This document shows positions 27,717-34,825 of a stretch of 64,000 nt of DNA, in pieces (position 1 is the stretch's first letter; every line of letters starts with the position of its first letter). The stretch spans positions 1-64,000 of the forward strand of contig JBKQIY010000048.1 of the NCBI GenBank assembly GCA_052148155.1, read 5' to 3'. The translations under genes and the position numbers were made by a program. Under the pieces are notes generated by a model. The model saw only the letters and a program-made list of their open reading frames with translations, had not been told where the DNA came from and did no database searches. This DNA comes from JBBQER01 sp052148155 (GTDB taxonomy: Bacteria > Actinomycetota > Acidimicrobiia > IMCC26256 > PALSA-610).

Positions 27717-28177
27717 TACGCAGCCTCGCCGGTATCGGCGAGCGGATCGATGGTGGGATCCAACACCGCCTCACTCGTTCGGAGCAGCGGACCCGGAAAC
27801 CGTTCGATCACGTCGCGCACCGGCGCCCACTCGAGTGCGCCGACCGACAGCAGGTACGCGAACGGGACCAGCAACGCGAGCACAAACGCCGTCATCGCGA
27901 CCAACCCGAACAGGCCCAGGCCGCGGAACACGACGGAGAACGGGTAGAGGAAGACGATCTCGACGTCGAGCACGATGAAGCTCATCGCAACCAGATAGAA
28001 CTTCACCGGAAAACGTTCGGCCTTTTCGGTGCCCTCGGGCACGATTCCGCACTCGTACGGCGCTTGCTTCGCCGCGTTGCCGCGTTGGCGTACGAGGAAC
28101 TGTGACGCCACGAACGAAAAAAATACGAAGGCAACGACGAGCACGGCCATCACGAGGATCGGCAGGTAGTCGCTCAT
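27716..28177 (-). CDS. nuoA: NADH-quinone oxidoreductase subunit A (14-subunit operon)
   Basis: Three-helix subunit A with YECGIVPEGTEKAERFPVKFYLVAMSFIVLDVEIVF, the typical form with Cys in the loop (the other copy has YESG). The 153 residues include a hydrophilic C-terminal tail. It is the first gene of the 14-gene operon. ATG 28177 is preceded by AGGTGAG, which is duplicated 12 nt further upstream. Confidence 0.95.
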   Translation of the reverse strand: MSDYLPILVMAVLVVAFVFFSFVASQFLVRQRGNAAKQAPYECGIVPEGTEKAERFPVKFYLVAMSFIVLDVEIVFLYPFSVVFRGLGLFGLVAMTAFVLALLVPFAYLLSVGALEWAPVRDVIERFPGPLLRTSEAVLDPTIDPLADTGEAA

Positions 28178-28180
28178 CCA

Positions 28181-28202
28181 CTCACCTGCGTGCTCACCTG
28201 CG
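28181..28202 (-). repeat. Tandem direct repeat in the nuoA leader (duplicated Shine-Dalgarno-like element)
   Basis: CTCACCTGCG occurs at 28181-28190 and again at 28193-28202. In the mRNA sense each copy reads CGCAGGTGAG, which contains a strong AGGTGAG. Only the proximal copy is correctly spaced from the nuoA ATG. Confidence 0.6.
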
Positions 28203-28231
28203 CATGCGCGCCTCGGCCAGGGACGAAGCGG

Positions 28232-28237
28232 AGGCTA
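28232..28237 (-). promoter_or_regulatory. Putative -10 box of the 14-subunit nuo operon
   Basis: TAGCCT on the minus strand, the same hexamer that precedes proC and the acyl-CoA ligase gene. Initiation about 7 nt downstream would leave a leader of ~48 nt containing the duplicated AGGTGAG. No -35 box is obvious. Confidence 0.4.
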
Positions 28238-28291
28238 TCCGAACCGCCGGGCGTGACGTGCCGGTCCGCGCGTCGCGCCATCGTCAGCGTG

Positions 28292-29554
28292 TCACGATCC
28301 CTCGGGGACGAGCCGGACGATCGCCGCCACCGCGCGGTAGGCAGCCTCGGCCGGCCCGAGCTCCTCGGGCCGCATCAGGTTGGCCATGATCCGCAACACC
28401 CATTCCATGAGGGTGCGGCTTCGCATACCAACGCGGGTGAGTTCGCGCATCACTGCCGGGTTGCCAATCGCGCGCACAAAGGTACGAGCGACCTTGAAAT
28501 ACAGGCCGTACACCTCGTCGAGCCGTTCGGAGTAGGTCTCGAGGGCGACATCGTCGCCGGTCAGTAACGCAAGGTCTACGGCGTCGGCGCCAAGCCGTCC
28601 GGTCTCGTACGCGAGGGAGATTCCTTCGCCGTTGAACGGATTGACCGAACCCGCCGCGTCGCCGACCACGAGATACCTCGACCCCACCCGCGGCGTCACC
28701 GACCCACCGGTCGGGAGACGGCCCCCAGTGGGAGGGCCGGTCGCGGTCTTCGGCGAGATGCCCCACCGAGGTGGAGCGGTCGCGCAGAACGCGTCCATCA
28801 AATGGGTCGTGTTCACGTTCTTCCAGCCGGTGAAGGTCGACAGCAGCCCGACTCCGACGTTCACCGTTCCGTCACCAACCGGAAATATCCACCCATATCC
28901 TGGCAAATGGTTCCCATCGCGGTCGCGGAGGTCAAGATGGCTCTCGATCCACGGATCGTCGTGGAGCGGACTGGTGAAATAGCCGCGGATCGCCATCCCC
29001 AGCGGATAGGTCCGGTTGCGGGCCGTGCCCAGGGCCCGGCCGAATCGCGAGTTGGCGCCGTCGGCGACGATCACATACCGGGCCCGCAGCGCACGAGTCG
29101 TTCCAACCTCGTTGTCGTGCACCATCGCGCCGACGACCAGGCCGTTCTCGATCAGCGGTTCAGTGGCCTCCGTCGCCGCCAACAACCTGGCGCCCGCCTT
29201 CACCGCACGTTGGGCAACCATGTCGTCGAGCTCGCTTCGTCTCACGATGTAGCCGTACGGCGGAAAGTCCGGATGATCGGGCCATGCCAGCTCGAGGGTG
29301 ATGCCATGCGCGATCGAGCGCAGCCCGTCGAAACGCTGAAATTGGCTCAGCTGGTCGGCCAGGCCCATGTCGTGCAGTTGACGGACCGCCCGGGGCGTGA
29401 GGCCGTCGCCACAGGTCTTGTCCCGCGGGAAGCGCTTCTTGTCGACCACCACGACCTGGTGACCGAGCGTCGCGAGCCAATAGGCGGCCGACGCCCCCGA
29501 CGGCCCGGCACCCACGACGAGCACATCGACGTGCGGGTCCGCGGGTTGGATCAC
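28292..29554 (-). CDS. menJ: Geranylgeranyl reductase family flavoprotein, MenJ-like menaquinone reductase
   Basis: FAD-dependent reductase of about 420 residues. An N-terminal Rossmann motif VVGAGPSG (residues 14-20) is followed by the family signature FPRDKTCGDGLTPRAV, then LPGYGWIFPVGDGTVNVGVGLLST and GDAAGSVNPFNGEGI (FAD-contacting). These stretches resemble mycobacterial MenJ, which saturates one isoprene unit of menaquinone. Its position between the quinone-reducing and quinol-oxidising complexes suits that role. Other family members saturate archaeal-type lipids or chlorophyll side chains, so the substrate is inferred. The start is GTG 29554 or the adjacent GTG 29557; the longer frame upstream is not conserved. 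Confidence 0.8.
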   Translation of the reverse strand: MIQPADPHVDVLVVGAGPSGASAAYWLATLGHQVVVVDKKRFPRDKTCGDGLTPRAVRQLHDMGLADQLSQFQRFDGLRSIAHGITLELAWPDHPDFPPYGYIVRRSELDDMVAQRAVKAGARLLAATEATEPLIENGLVVGAMVHDNEVGTTRALRARYVIVADGANSRFGRALGTARNRTYPLGMAIRGYFTSPLHDDPWIESHLDLRDRDGNHLPGYGWIFPVGDGTVNVGVGLLSTFTGWKNVNTTHLMDAFCATAPPRWGISPKTATGPPTGGRLPTGGSVTPRVGSRYLVVGDAAGSVNPFNGEGISLAYETGRLGADAVDLALLTGDDVALETYSERLDEVYGLYFKVARTFVRAIGNPAVMRELTRVGMRSRTLMEWVLRIMANLMRPEELGPAEAAYRAVAAIVRLVPEGS

Positions 29555-29564
29555 CACGCCATAC

Positions 29565-29574
29565 TCACATGTGA
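29565..29574. promoter_or_regulatory. Palindrome in the menJ/cytochrome operon divergent region
   Basis: Perfect 10-bp palindrome TCACATGTGA just upstream of the menJ-like start, partly overlapping its likely promoter (GAGTAT on the minus strand). A near-palindromic AT patch, CCGGCAAAATTTTCCGG, lies about 20 bp further on. Together they look like regulator sites in a divergent promoter region. The regulator is unknown. Confidence 0.35.
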
Positions 29575-29643
29575 TGCGGTCCAGGGGCGCACCGGCAAAA
29601 TTTTCCGGCCCGGCCCTGACGCGCGATGTGCCCAGGCCCGATC

Positions 29644-29649
29644 TAGCGT
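29644..29649 (+). promoter_or_regulatory. Putative -10 box of the cytochrome b6/Rieske operon
   Basis: TAGCGT, identical to the box before several leaderless genes in the window. Here the first start codon is ~48 nt downstream and has its own AAGGAG ribosome-binding site, so this unit would have a leader. Confidence 0.4.
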
Positions 29650-29697
29650 GGTAGCAAGAACTTCGCGCCCGCTTCCCGACAAGGAGCGCCCGGGCCC

Positions 29698-30309
29698 ATG
29701 CCCAACATCCACGTGAGCATGCTCGCCGTGCACGTGCCAAACGTGCTACCGAAGTACGTCCCGTGGATCGACTTCGCCAAACACCACGGCTTCTACGTCG
29801 ACTCCCATTCGCAGTGGGTCCGCCACGCCGGCCGCGGGATCTGGTGGACGCTGCTCTTCACGATCGGCCTCGTCATCGGATACCGGATGACGAAGAAACC
29901 CAAGCCGGCCGAGCCAGCCACCTGGGCCCAGACAATTCTCGGAGCGCTCGGCGTGTGGGCGATGATGGCGTTGGGCTACGGCACCATCCCCCACGAGTGG
30001 CTGACCTTCGCCAACTCGTACCTCAACTTCAACACTGCGACGTTCGTGATGACAAAGAACCGATTCATCCATTTCGACATCACCCGCTCGATCGTGGGCG
30101 ACGTCGGCGTGACCGTCATCTACGGAATCGTGCTGACCATCCAGCTCATCATGTTCGCCCGCTGGCAGAAACGCCCGGTGGCCGAACCAGACGATGGCGT
30201 GGCCGCCACGGAAGCATCCGAGGGCGGCGGCCCGTTGTCGCGCCTGCTCAGACGTCGAGAAAAGCGCGTGTCGGCCTATGGCCGTCCCGTCACGACGGCG
30301 GGAGACTGA
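29698..30309 (+). CDS. Uncharacterised membrane protein, first gene of the quinol oxidoreductase operon
   Basis: 203 residues; not recognised as a known family. Three predicted transmembrane segments lie at about residues 47-64, 78-97 and 131-155, with a basic, hydrophilic C-terminus. No heme- or cluster-binding motif is visible. The ATG at 29698 has an AAGGAG site. The stop overlaps the ferredoxin start as TGATG, so the two are translationally coupled, implying a role in the same complex. Confidence 0.85.
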   Translation: MPNIHVSMLAVHVPNVLPKYVPWIDFAKHHGFYVDSHSQWVRHAGRGIWWTLLFTIGLVIGYRMTKKPKPAEPATWAQTILGALGVWAMMALGYGTIPHEWLTFANSYLNFNTATFVMTKNRFIHFDITRSIVGDVGVTVIYGIVLTIQLIMFARWQKRPVAEPDDGVAATEASEGGGPLSRLLRRREKRVSAYGRPVTTAGD

Positions 30310-30722
30310 TGGCCAGGACAGATGCCAACCCGCCGATGCCGGAGTTCTCGACCTCCTACGTCTTGCAGGAGGTCGACCCGAAGTGGCTGACGCAAGCGGT
30401 CAAGCCCAAGCAGTTCCTGCACATCGACCAGGCCGAATGCATCCTCTGCGAAGGTTGCGTCGACATCTGTCCGTGGAAGTGCATTCACATGCTCTCCAAC
30501 GACGCGATCGACGAAGCCGTCAACGCCGACCAGCCTGGCGACGACCCGAAGGACCACGTGTTCTTCGTGGTCGACGAAGACGTCTGCACGCGGTGCGCAC
30601 TGTGCGTCGACCGGTGCCCCACCGGTGTCATCATCCTCGGCAAGGTCACCGACCAGTGGGGCGACGGCGACCCGAACGAACGAACCAACCGACACGGCTA
30701 CGCCTACGGCGTCCGCTTCTAA
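30309..30722 (+). CDS. 2x[4Fe-4S] ferredoxin-type protein
   Basis: 137 residues with two full [4Fe-4S] motifs: C44-x2-C47-x2-C50-x3-C54 (CILCEGCVDICP) and C93-x2-C96-x2-C99-x3-C103 (CTRCALCVDRCP). About 40 residues precede the first cluster and 30 lie between the clusters. There is no signal peptide or membrane segment, so it is probably on the cytoplasmic face. A ferredoxin coupled to a cytochrome b operon is unusual; it could pass electrons between a soluble donor or complex I and the cytochrome b subunit. That role is inference. Confidence 0.9.
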   Translation: MARTDANPPMPEFSTSYVLQEVDPKWLTQAVKPKQFLHIDQAECILCEGCVDICPWKCIHMLSNDAIDEAVNADQPGDDPKDHVFFVVDEDVCTRCALCVDRCPTGVIILGKVTDQWGDGDPNERTNRHGYAYGVRF

Positions 30723-30742
30723 CCGGGAGATAGGAAGCTCGG

Positions 30743-31540
30743 GTGGCGAACGGAAACGGGAGCAGCAACGGAAACGGCCACCGCCCGAAGATCGCGGACC
30801 GTGTCGCCGCGGTTGGCGACAAGACGCGGTCGTCGCAGGCATGGAACTCGATATTTCGGCCCGGCTCGATCTACCGCAAGGGTTACACCGACAGTCCCCG
30901 CAACCGCTCGTACGTGATCATGAACAACGTGCTGTACCACCTTCACCCGGTGAAGGTGAAACGGCACGCAGTGAAGGTCTCCTACACGTTGTGCCTCGGA
31001 GGCCTGTCGTTCTTCTTGTTCATTCTGCTCACGGTCACCGGCATCTTCTTGATGTTCTTCTACCGACCGACCGTGACCGACGCCTACGCCAACGTGCAGA
31101 ACCTCGAGACCGCTGTCGCGTTCGGTTCACTCGTACGAAATATGCACCGATGGGCGGCGCACCTCATGGTGCTGTCCGTGTTCTTGCACATGGCGCGTGT
31201 CTTCTACCACGGCGCGTACAAGTCGCCGCGCGAGTTCAACTGGGTGATCGGCATCATCTTGTTGACCCTCACCCTGCTGCTCTCGTTCACCGGTTACCTG
31301 CTCCCGTGGGACCAGCTGTCGTTGTGGGCCGTGACCGTCGGGACGAACATGATGGGTTACACGCCCGTCTTCGGGAGCTCGGTCAACTACGTCCTGCTCG
31401 GATCGAGAACCATCAGCGGAGACACACTGCTGCGCTGGTATGTGCTGCACGTGTTGATGTTGCCGTTCGTGATCGTCATCTTCATGGCCGTCCACTTCTG
31501 GAGAGTCCGCAAAGACGGCGGCATCTCCGGACCGCTCTAG
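30743..31540 (+). CDS. Cytochrome b6-type subunit (N-terminal half of a split cytochrome b)
   Basis: Four-helix diheme b subunit of a quinol:acceptor oxidoreductase, 265 residues. Heme ligand pairs are H135/H149 (MHRWAAHLMVLSVFLH) and H236/H251 (LHVLMLPFVIVIFMAVH); the 15-residue step of the second pair is of the b6 type. YTLCLGG places Cys84 where b6 proteins attach the extra heme c_n, and the protein ends in the b6-like GGISGPL. GTG 30743 is the start. A ~75-residue hydrophilic N-terminal region precedes the first helix. Most actinobacteria instead have an unsplit QcrB. Confidence 0.93.
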   Translation: MANGNGSSNGNGHRPKIADRVAAVGDKTRSSQAWNSIFRPGSIYRKGYTDSPRNRSYVIMNNVLYHLHPVKVKRHAVKVSYTLCLGGLSFFLFILLTVTGIFLMFFYRPTVTDAYANVQNLETAVAFGSLVRNMHRWAAHLMVLSVFLHMARVFYHGAYKSPREFNWVIGIILLTLTLLLSFTGYLLPWDQLSLWAVTVGTNMMGYTPVFGSSVNYVLLGSRTISGDTLLRWYVLHVLMLPFVIVIFMAVHFWRVRKDGGISGPL

Positions 31541-31561
31541 CGCGAAGGGAGGCGAAACCAC

Positions 31562-32419
31562 ATGGCCGACGAAGTCCCCGAACATCTCCTCAGACGCAGC
31601 CGTGAGCGCCGCAAGGCGCTGGGCCTCCCCGTAGAAGGCGACGACGGCGACACCGAGAGCGCGCCGGAAGTACCCGCGGCTGACGCCGCAACTTCCGAGC
31701 CCGTCGAAGAAGTCGCGCCGGTCGCAGCGGACAGCGGCGACGCGATCACCGAAGACAAAGGCGGAGTGCCCGCGCATCTCCTCGAACGCTCGCGGCGCCG
31801 CAAGGCCGCGCTCGCGGGCGGAGGCGGCGACGCCGCACCCGCCGCAGCAGGAGCCGGCGGCGGAGCCGCACGCACCGCGACCGCGGTCGCGGCGCCAGCG
31901 CCGACCGGGACCGGTCCCGGTGGCCACACGCAGCGGCTGCTCACCGTCGTGAAGTCGGGTTCAATCCAACAGACGCGCGCCGAGGCCCAGGACAAGGTCC
32001 ACGTGTGGCCGCATCTGCTCGTGCTCGAGTTCGCGTCGATCCTGTCGTTGATGGCGTTCCTCACCGTGTTCTCGGCGCTGGTCAAAGCTCCCCTGCTCGG
32101 CCTCGCCGACGTCAACAGCACACCGAACCCGTCGAAGGCGCCGTGGTACTTCCTCGGACTGCAAGAACTCCTGAAGATGTTCAACCCGGCCGTCGCCGGT
32201 GTGTTGATTCCCGGTATCGCGCTCGGGTTGCTCGCGATCACGCCCTACATAGACAAGAACCCGTCGCACAAACCGACCGACCGGAAGTTCGCGATCACGA
32301 TGATGTCGATGTTCTTGATGATGTGGGCGACGCTCGTCATCATCGGATGTTTCTTCCGCGGACCAGGATTCAACTTCGTGTTCCCGTGGGACAAACAAGG
32401 AATATTCTTCGAGCTGTAG
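31562..32419 (+). CDS. Subunit IV-type cytochrome b C-terminal half with long N-terminal extension
   Basis: Three-helix C-terminal half of the split cytochrome b, forming the quinol-oxidation site. The motif normally reading PEWY is KAPWYFLGLQELL here. The C-terminus RGPGFNFVFPW is typical of the family. The protein is 285 residues instead of ~160 because about 135 hydrophilic residues precede the first helix. This extension holds two copies of a basic motif, VPEHLLRRSRERRKAL (residues 5-20) and VPAHLLERSRRRKAAL (69-84), separated by acidic and Ala/Gly-rich linkers. AGGGAGG precedes ATG 31562. Confidence 0.92.
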   Translation: MADEVPEHLLRRSRERRKALGLPVEGDDGDTESAPEVPAADAATSEPVEEVAPVAADSGDAITEDKGGVPAHLLERSRRRKAALAGGGGDAAPAAAGAGGGAARTATAVAAPAPTGTGPGGHTQRLLTVVKSGSIQQTRAEAQDKVHVWPHLLVLEFASILSLMAFLTVFSALVKAPLLGLADVNSTPNPSKAPWYFLGLQELLKMFNPAVAGVLIPGIALGLLAITPYIDKNPSHKPTDRKFAITMMSMFLMMWATLVIIGCFFRGPGFNFVFPWDKQGIFFEL

Positions 32420-32429
32420 GAGCTGTGCG

Positions 32430-33275
32430 ATGGCAGTCGCCATCCCGATCATCGTCATCCTTGTCCTCGCCGTCGGCACGACCATCGTGCTCGCCGCGAA
32501 CCGTCAACGCGGCACGACCGGCTTGCTGTCGCGCGAGACGCGCCGGCGCGACTCCGCCACCGAACCGGCGCCGAGTGCTGAGCTGTCAACCTCGACCGAG
32601 CTCGAAACCGCCGGCCGCGAACGGGCCGACGACACTCGCGCCACGTATGAGAACGTCCCCGCGGCCCGCGGACGTGGCGATGTCACACGCTGGGAACCGG
32701 TCGATGAGGAGGAGCTCGGTGTCGCCCGCCGACAGTTCCTCAACCGGGGTCTGGGCCTGGTCGTCGGGTTTTCGCTCGCCGGTTTCGGCGCCGCATGCCT
32801 CGGGTTCTTGTGGCCGACCGGTTCGTCGGGCTTCGGCGGCAAGATCGGGGCCGGCAAGACCAGCGACATCATCACGTATGTCACGTCACACGCCGCGCCG
32901 TTCTACGTTCCCGAGGCGCGTGCCTACGTCCAGCAGTATCCGGCAGTGGATCTCCCGGCCGCGAAGAAGGTCTACAGCGCGGTGACCTATGCGGGCATGG
33001 AAGCGGGTTTCATCGCGCTGTATCAGCGTTGCGTACACCTGGGTTGTCGCGTGCCGTGGTGCCAGACGTCGCAGTGGTTCGAGTGCCCGTGCCACGGCTC
33101 GAAATACAACCGTGTCGGCGAGAAGAAAGCCGGTCCGGCACCTCGGGGTCTCGACCGGTTCGCGATCATCGTGGGCGGCGGAATGTTGACGATCAACACC
33201 GGCGACATCGAGCTCGGACCACCGATCGGCACGAACACGACCGGACAGCAACAGGAAGGACCGCTTTGCGTCTGA
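32430..33275 (+). CDS. Rieske [2Fe-2S] protein
   Basis: Rieske iron-sulfur subunit that takes electrons from quinol, 281 residues. Cluster ligands are Cys201 and His203 (CVHLGC) and Cys219 and His222 (CPCHGS), with Cys206/Cys221 positioned for the stabilising disulfide; an extra Cys211 lies in the loop. There are two hydrophobic segments: residues 2-22, and 108-128 preceded by the twin-arginine-like RRQFLNRG. About 75 charged residues lie between them. ATG 32430 follows the previous stop by ten bases. Confidence 0.94.
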   Translation: MAVAIPIIVILVLAVGTTIVLAANRQRGTTGLLSRETRRRDSATEPAPSAELSTSTELETAGRERADDTRATYENVPAARGRGDVTRWEPVDEEELGVARRQFLNRGLGLVVGFSLAGFGAACLGFLWPTGSSGFGGKIGAGKTSDIITYVTSHAAPFYVPEARAYVQQYPAVDLPAAKKVYSAVTYAGMEAGFIALYQRCVHLGCRVPWCQTSQWFECPCHGSKYNRVGEKKAGPAPRGLDRFAIIVGGGMLTINTGDIELGPPIGTNTTGQQQEGPLCV

Positions 33276-33327
33276 TCAGCACTCATCGTCGCGAACCCGA
33301 GGCGATGGATGCCGCGTGGAGTGTGTC

Positions 33328-34821
33328 GTGACTGTTCGCCACGTTCTCATCGGCCTGAACCTCGTCGCGGTCCTCGCGATCATCGTCTATGTGATCTGGG
33401 CGGTGCTGTCGCCCAAACGCGCCTCCGACGAGACGATGCCGGCCAATCTCACGCCGTTCCTCGCCGACGACGATCTGGAAAGTCGCCGCCTCGAGCGCGT
33501 GCAGGGTTGGGCGCTCCTGTTTGCGGCGATCGTCGCGGTGGCGCTGCCGTTGTACTGGCTGCATGAGCCCGCCCGTCAGAAGGAGTCGGTCAACTACTTC
33601 AATCAGAACGCGGTTTCCCGCGGCGAGGTCCTGTTCTCGAACTCCGCGATGCTCACCTACGACCCGACCAATTCACTGCAATGCGCCAACTGCCACGGCG
33701 TCACCGGAGGGGGCGGTCAGGTCCCGACGTTCGTCAACGGCCAAGCGGTGATCTGGCAGGCGCCGCCGCTCAACACGGTCTTCGAACGCTTCGAGGAAGA
33801 TCCCGATTGCTCGATGCCGGTCGACGACCAACCTGACGGCACCATCTGCGACATCACCGACATCATCACCTACGGCCGGCCCGGAACACCGATGCAGGGG
33901 TGGGGCGTAGCCGGCGGCGGCCCGAAGAACGTGCAATCGATCCAAGACCTCGTCGCGTACTTGCGCACGATCCAGCTGACGCCCGCGCAGATCAAGGCGC
34001 AGGAGGCGGCCAACATCCCCGCGGCGCGGTCCACCGATCCCAATACCGTGTGCCCGCAGTACGTCACGTGCCCAGTCGTGCAAGAGGACGCGGCACGGGC
34101 GACCCTCGAAACCGACACCAAGGCCTTCGACGCCGATCGCACCGCGCTCCAAGCAGCGCTCATGCAACCAGACGCGACCGATGCCCAACTCACCATGACG
34201 TGCGACTCGATCATCGCCCAGGTGAAGACGAACCCCAAAACGGTGATTCCGGCCCAAGCCGTCGCGTGCGGGACGTACACGACAGCCGCAGCGCTCGTCA
34301 CGACCGACCAGAACGCGTTGGCCTGGACCATCAGCTGGGTGGCACGCCGCGTGAACGTGAGCGATGGGCAGATCCTGTTCGAGGCGAACTGCGCGCGGTG
34401 CCACACCCAGGGCTGGTCGACCTTCGATTCGGCCGTTCCGCCCGATCAACCGGGCGGCATCGACGGGCTCGGCCCGCCGGGCGGCGGCGGTGGCATCGGT
34501 GGTGGGATCGGCCCTAATCTCCGCAACGGTGACGAGATCCGCCGCTTCGGCGACGACCTGTCCGGCGGGTTCGCGGCGCAGGTCAGTTTCGTGATGACCG
34601 GGTCGATGCCGTTCAAGGCGTACGGCAATGCCGGCATCGGATCCGGCCGCATGCCAGGCTTTGCCAACATGCTGACAAAGGATCAGATTTCAGAGATCGT
34701 GAGCTACGAGCGATACTGCCTCGACTCGTCGACGTTCACTGCGACCGAGCCGGTGTGCGCGACTCCGACGACGTCGGAGGTGGCGCCGACCACAACGACG
34801 ACCGTGAAAGCGGCGGGATGA
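33328..34821 (+). CDS. Membrane-anchored diheme cytochrome c
   Basis: Electron-accepting cytochrome c of the complex, 497 residues from GTG 33328 (GTGGAG seven bases upstream; an upstream in-frame GTG at 33316 is less likely). Two hydrophobic segments near residues 5-27 and 60-80 are followed by heme motif 1 (CANCH, C119-H123). A Cys-containing insert of about 150 residues comes next, then heme motif 2 (CARCH, C355-H359), a Gly-rich stretch and the likely Met ligand in GRMPGFANML. The C-terminus is a Thr-rich tail. Confidence 0.92.
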   Translation: MTVRHVLIGLNLVAVLAIIVYVIWAVLSPKRASDETMPANLTPFLADDDLESRRLERVQGWALLFAAIVAVALPLYWLHEPARQKESVNYFNQNAVSRGEVLFSNSAMLTYDPTNSLQCANCHGVTGGGGQVPTFVNGQAVIWQAPPLNTVFERFEEDPDCSMPVDDQPDGTICDITDIITYGRPGTPMQGWGVAGGGPKNVQSIQDLVAYLRTIQLTPAQIKAQEAANIPAARSTDPNTVCPQYVTCPVVQEDAARATLETDTKAFDADRTALQAALMQPDATDAQLTMTCDSIIAQVKTNPKTVIPAQAVACGTYTTAAALVTTDQNALAWTISWVARRVNVSDGQILFEANCARCHTQGWSTFDSAVPPDQPGGIDGLGPPGGGGGIGGGIGPNLRNGDEIRRFGDDLSGGFAAQVSFVMTGSMPFKAYGNAGIGSGRMPGFANMLTKDQISEIVSYERYCLDSSTFTATEPVCATPTTSEVAPTTTTTVKAAG

Positions 34822-34825
34822 CACG

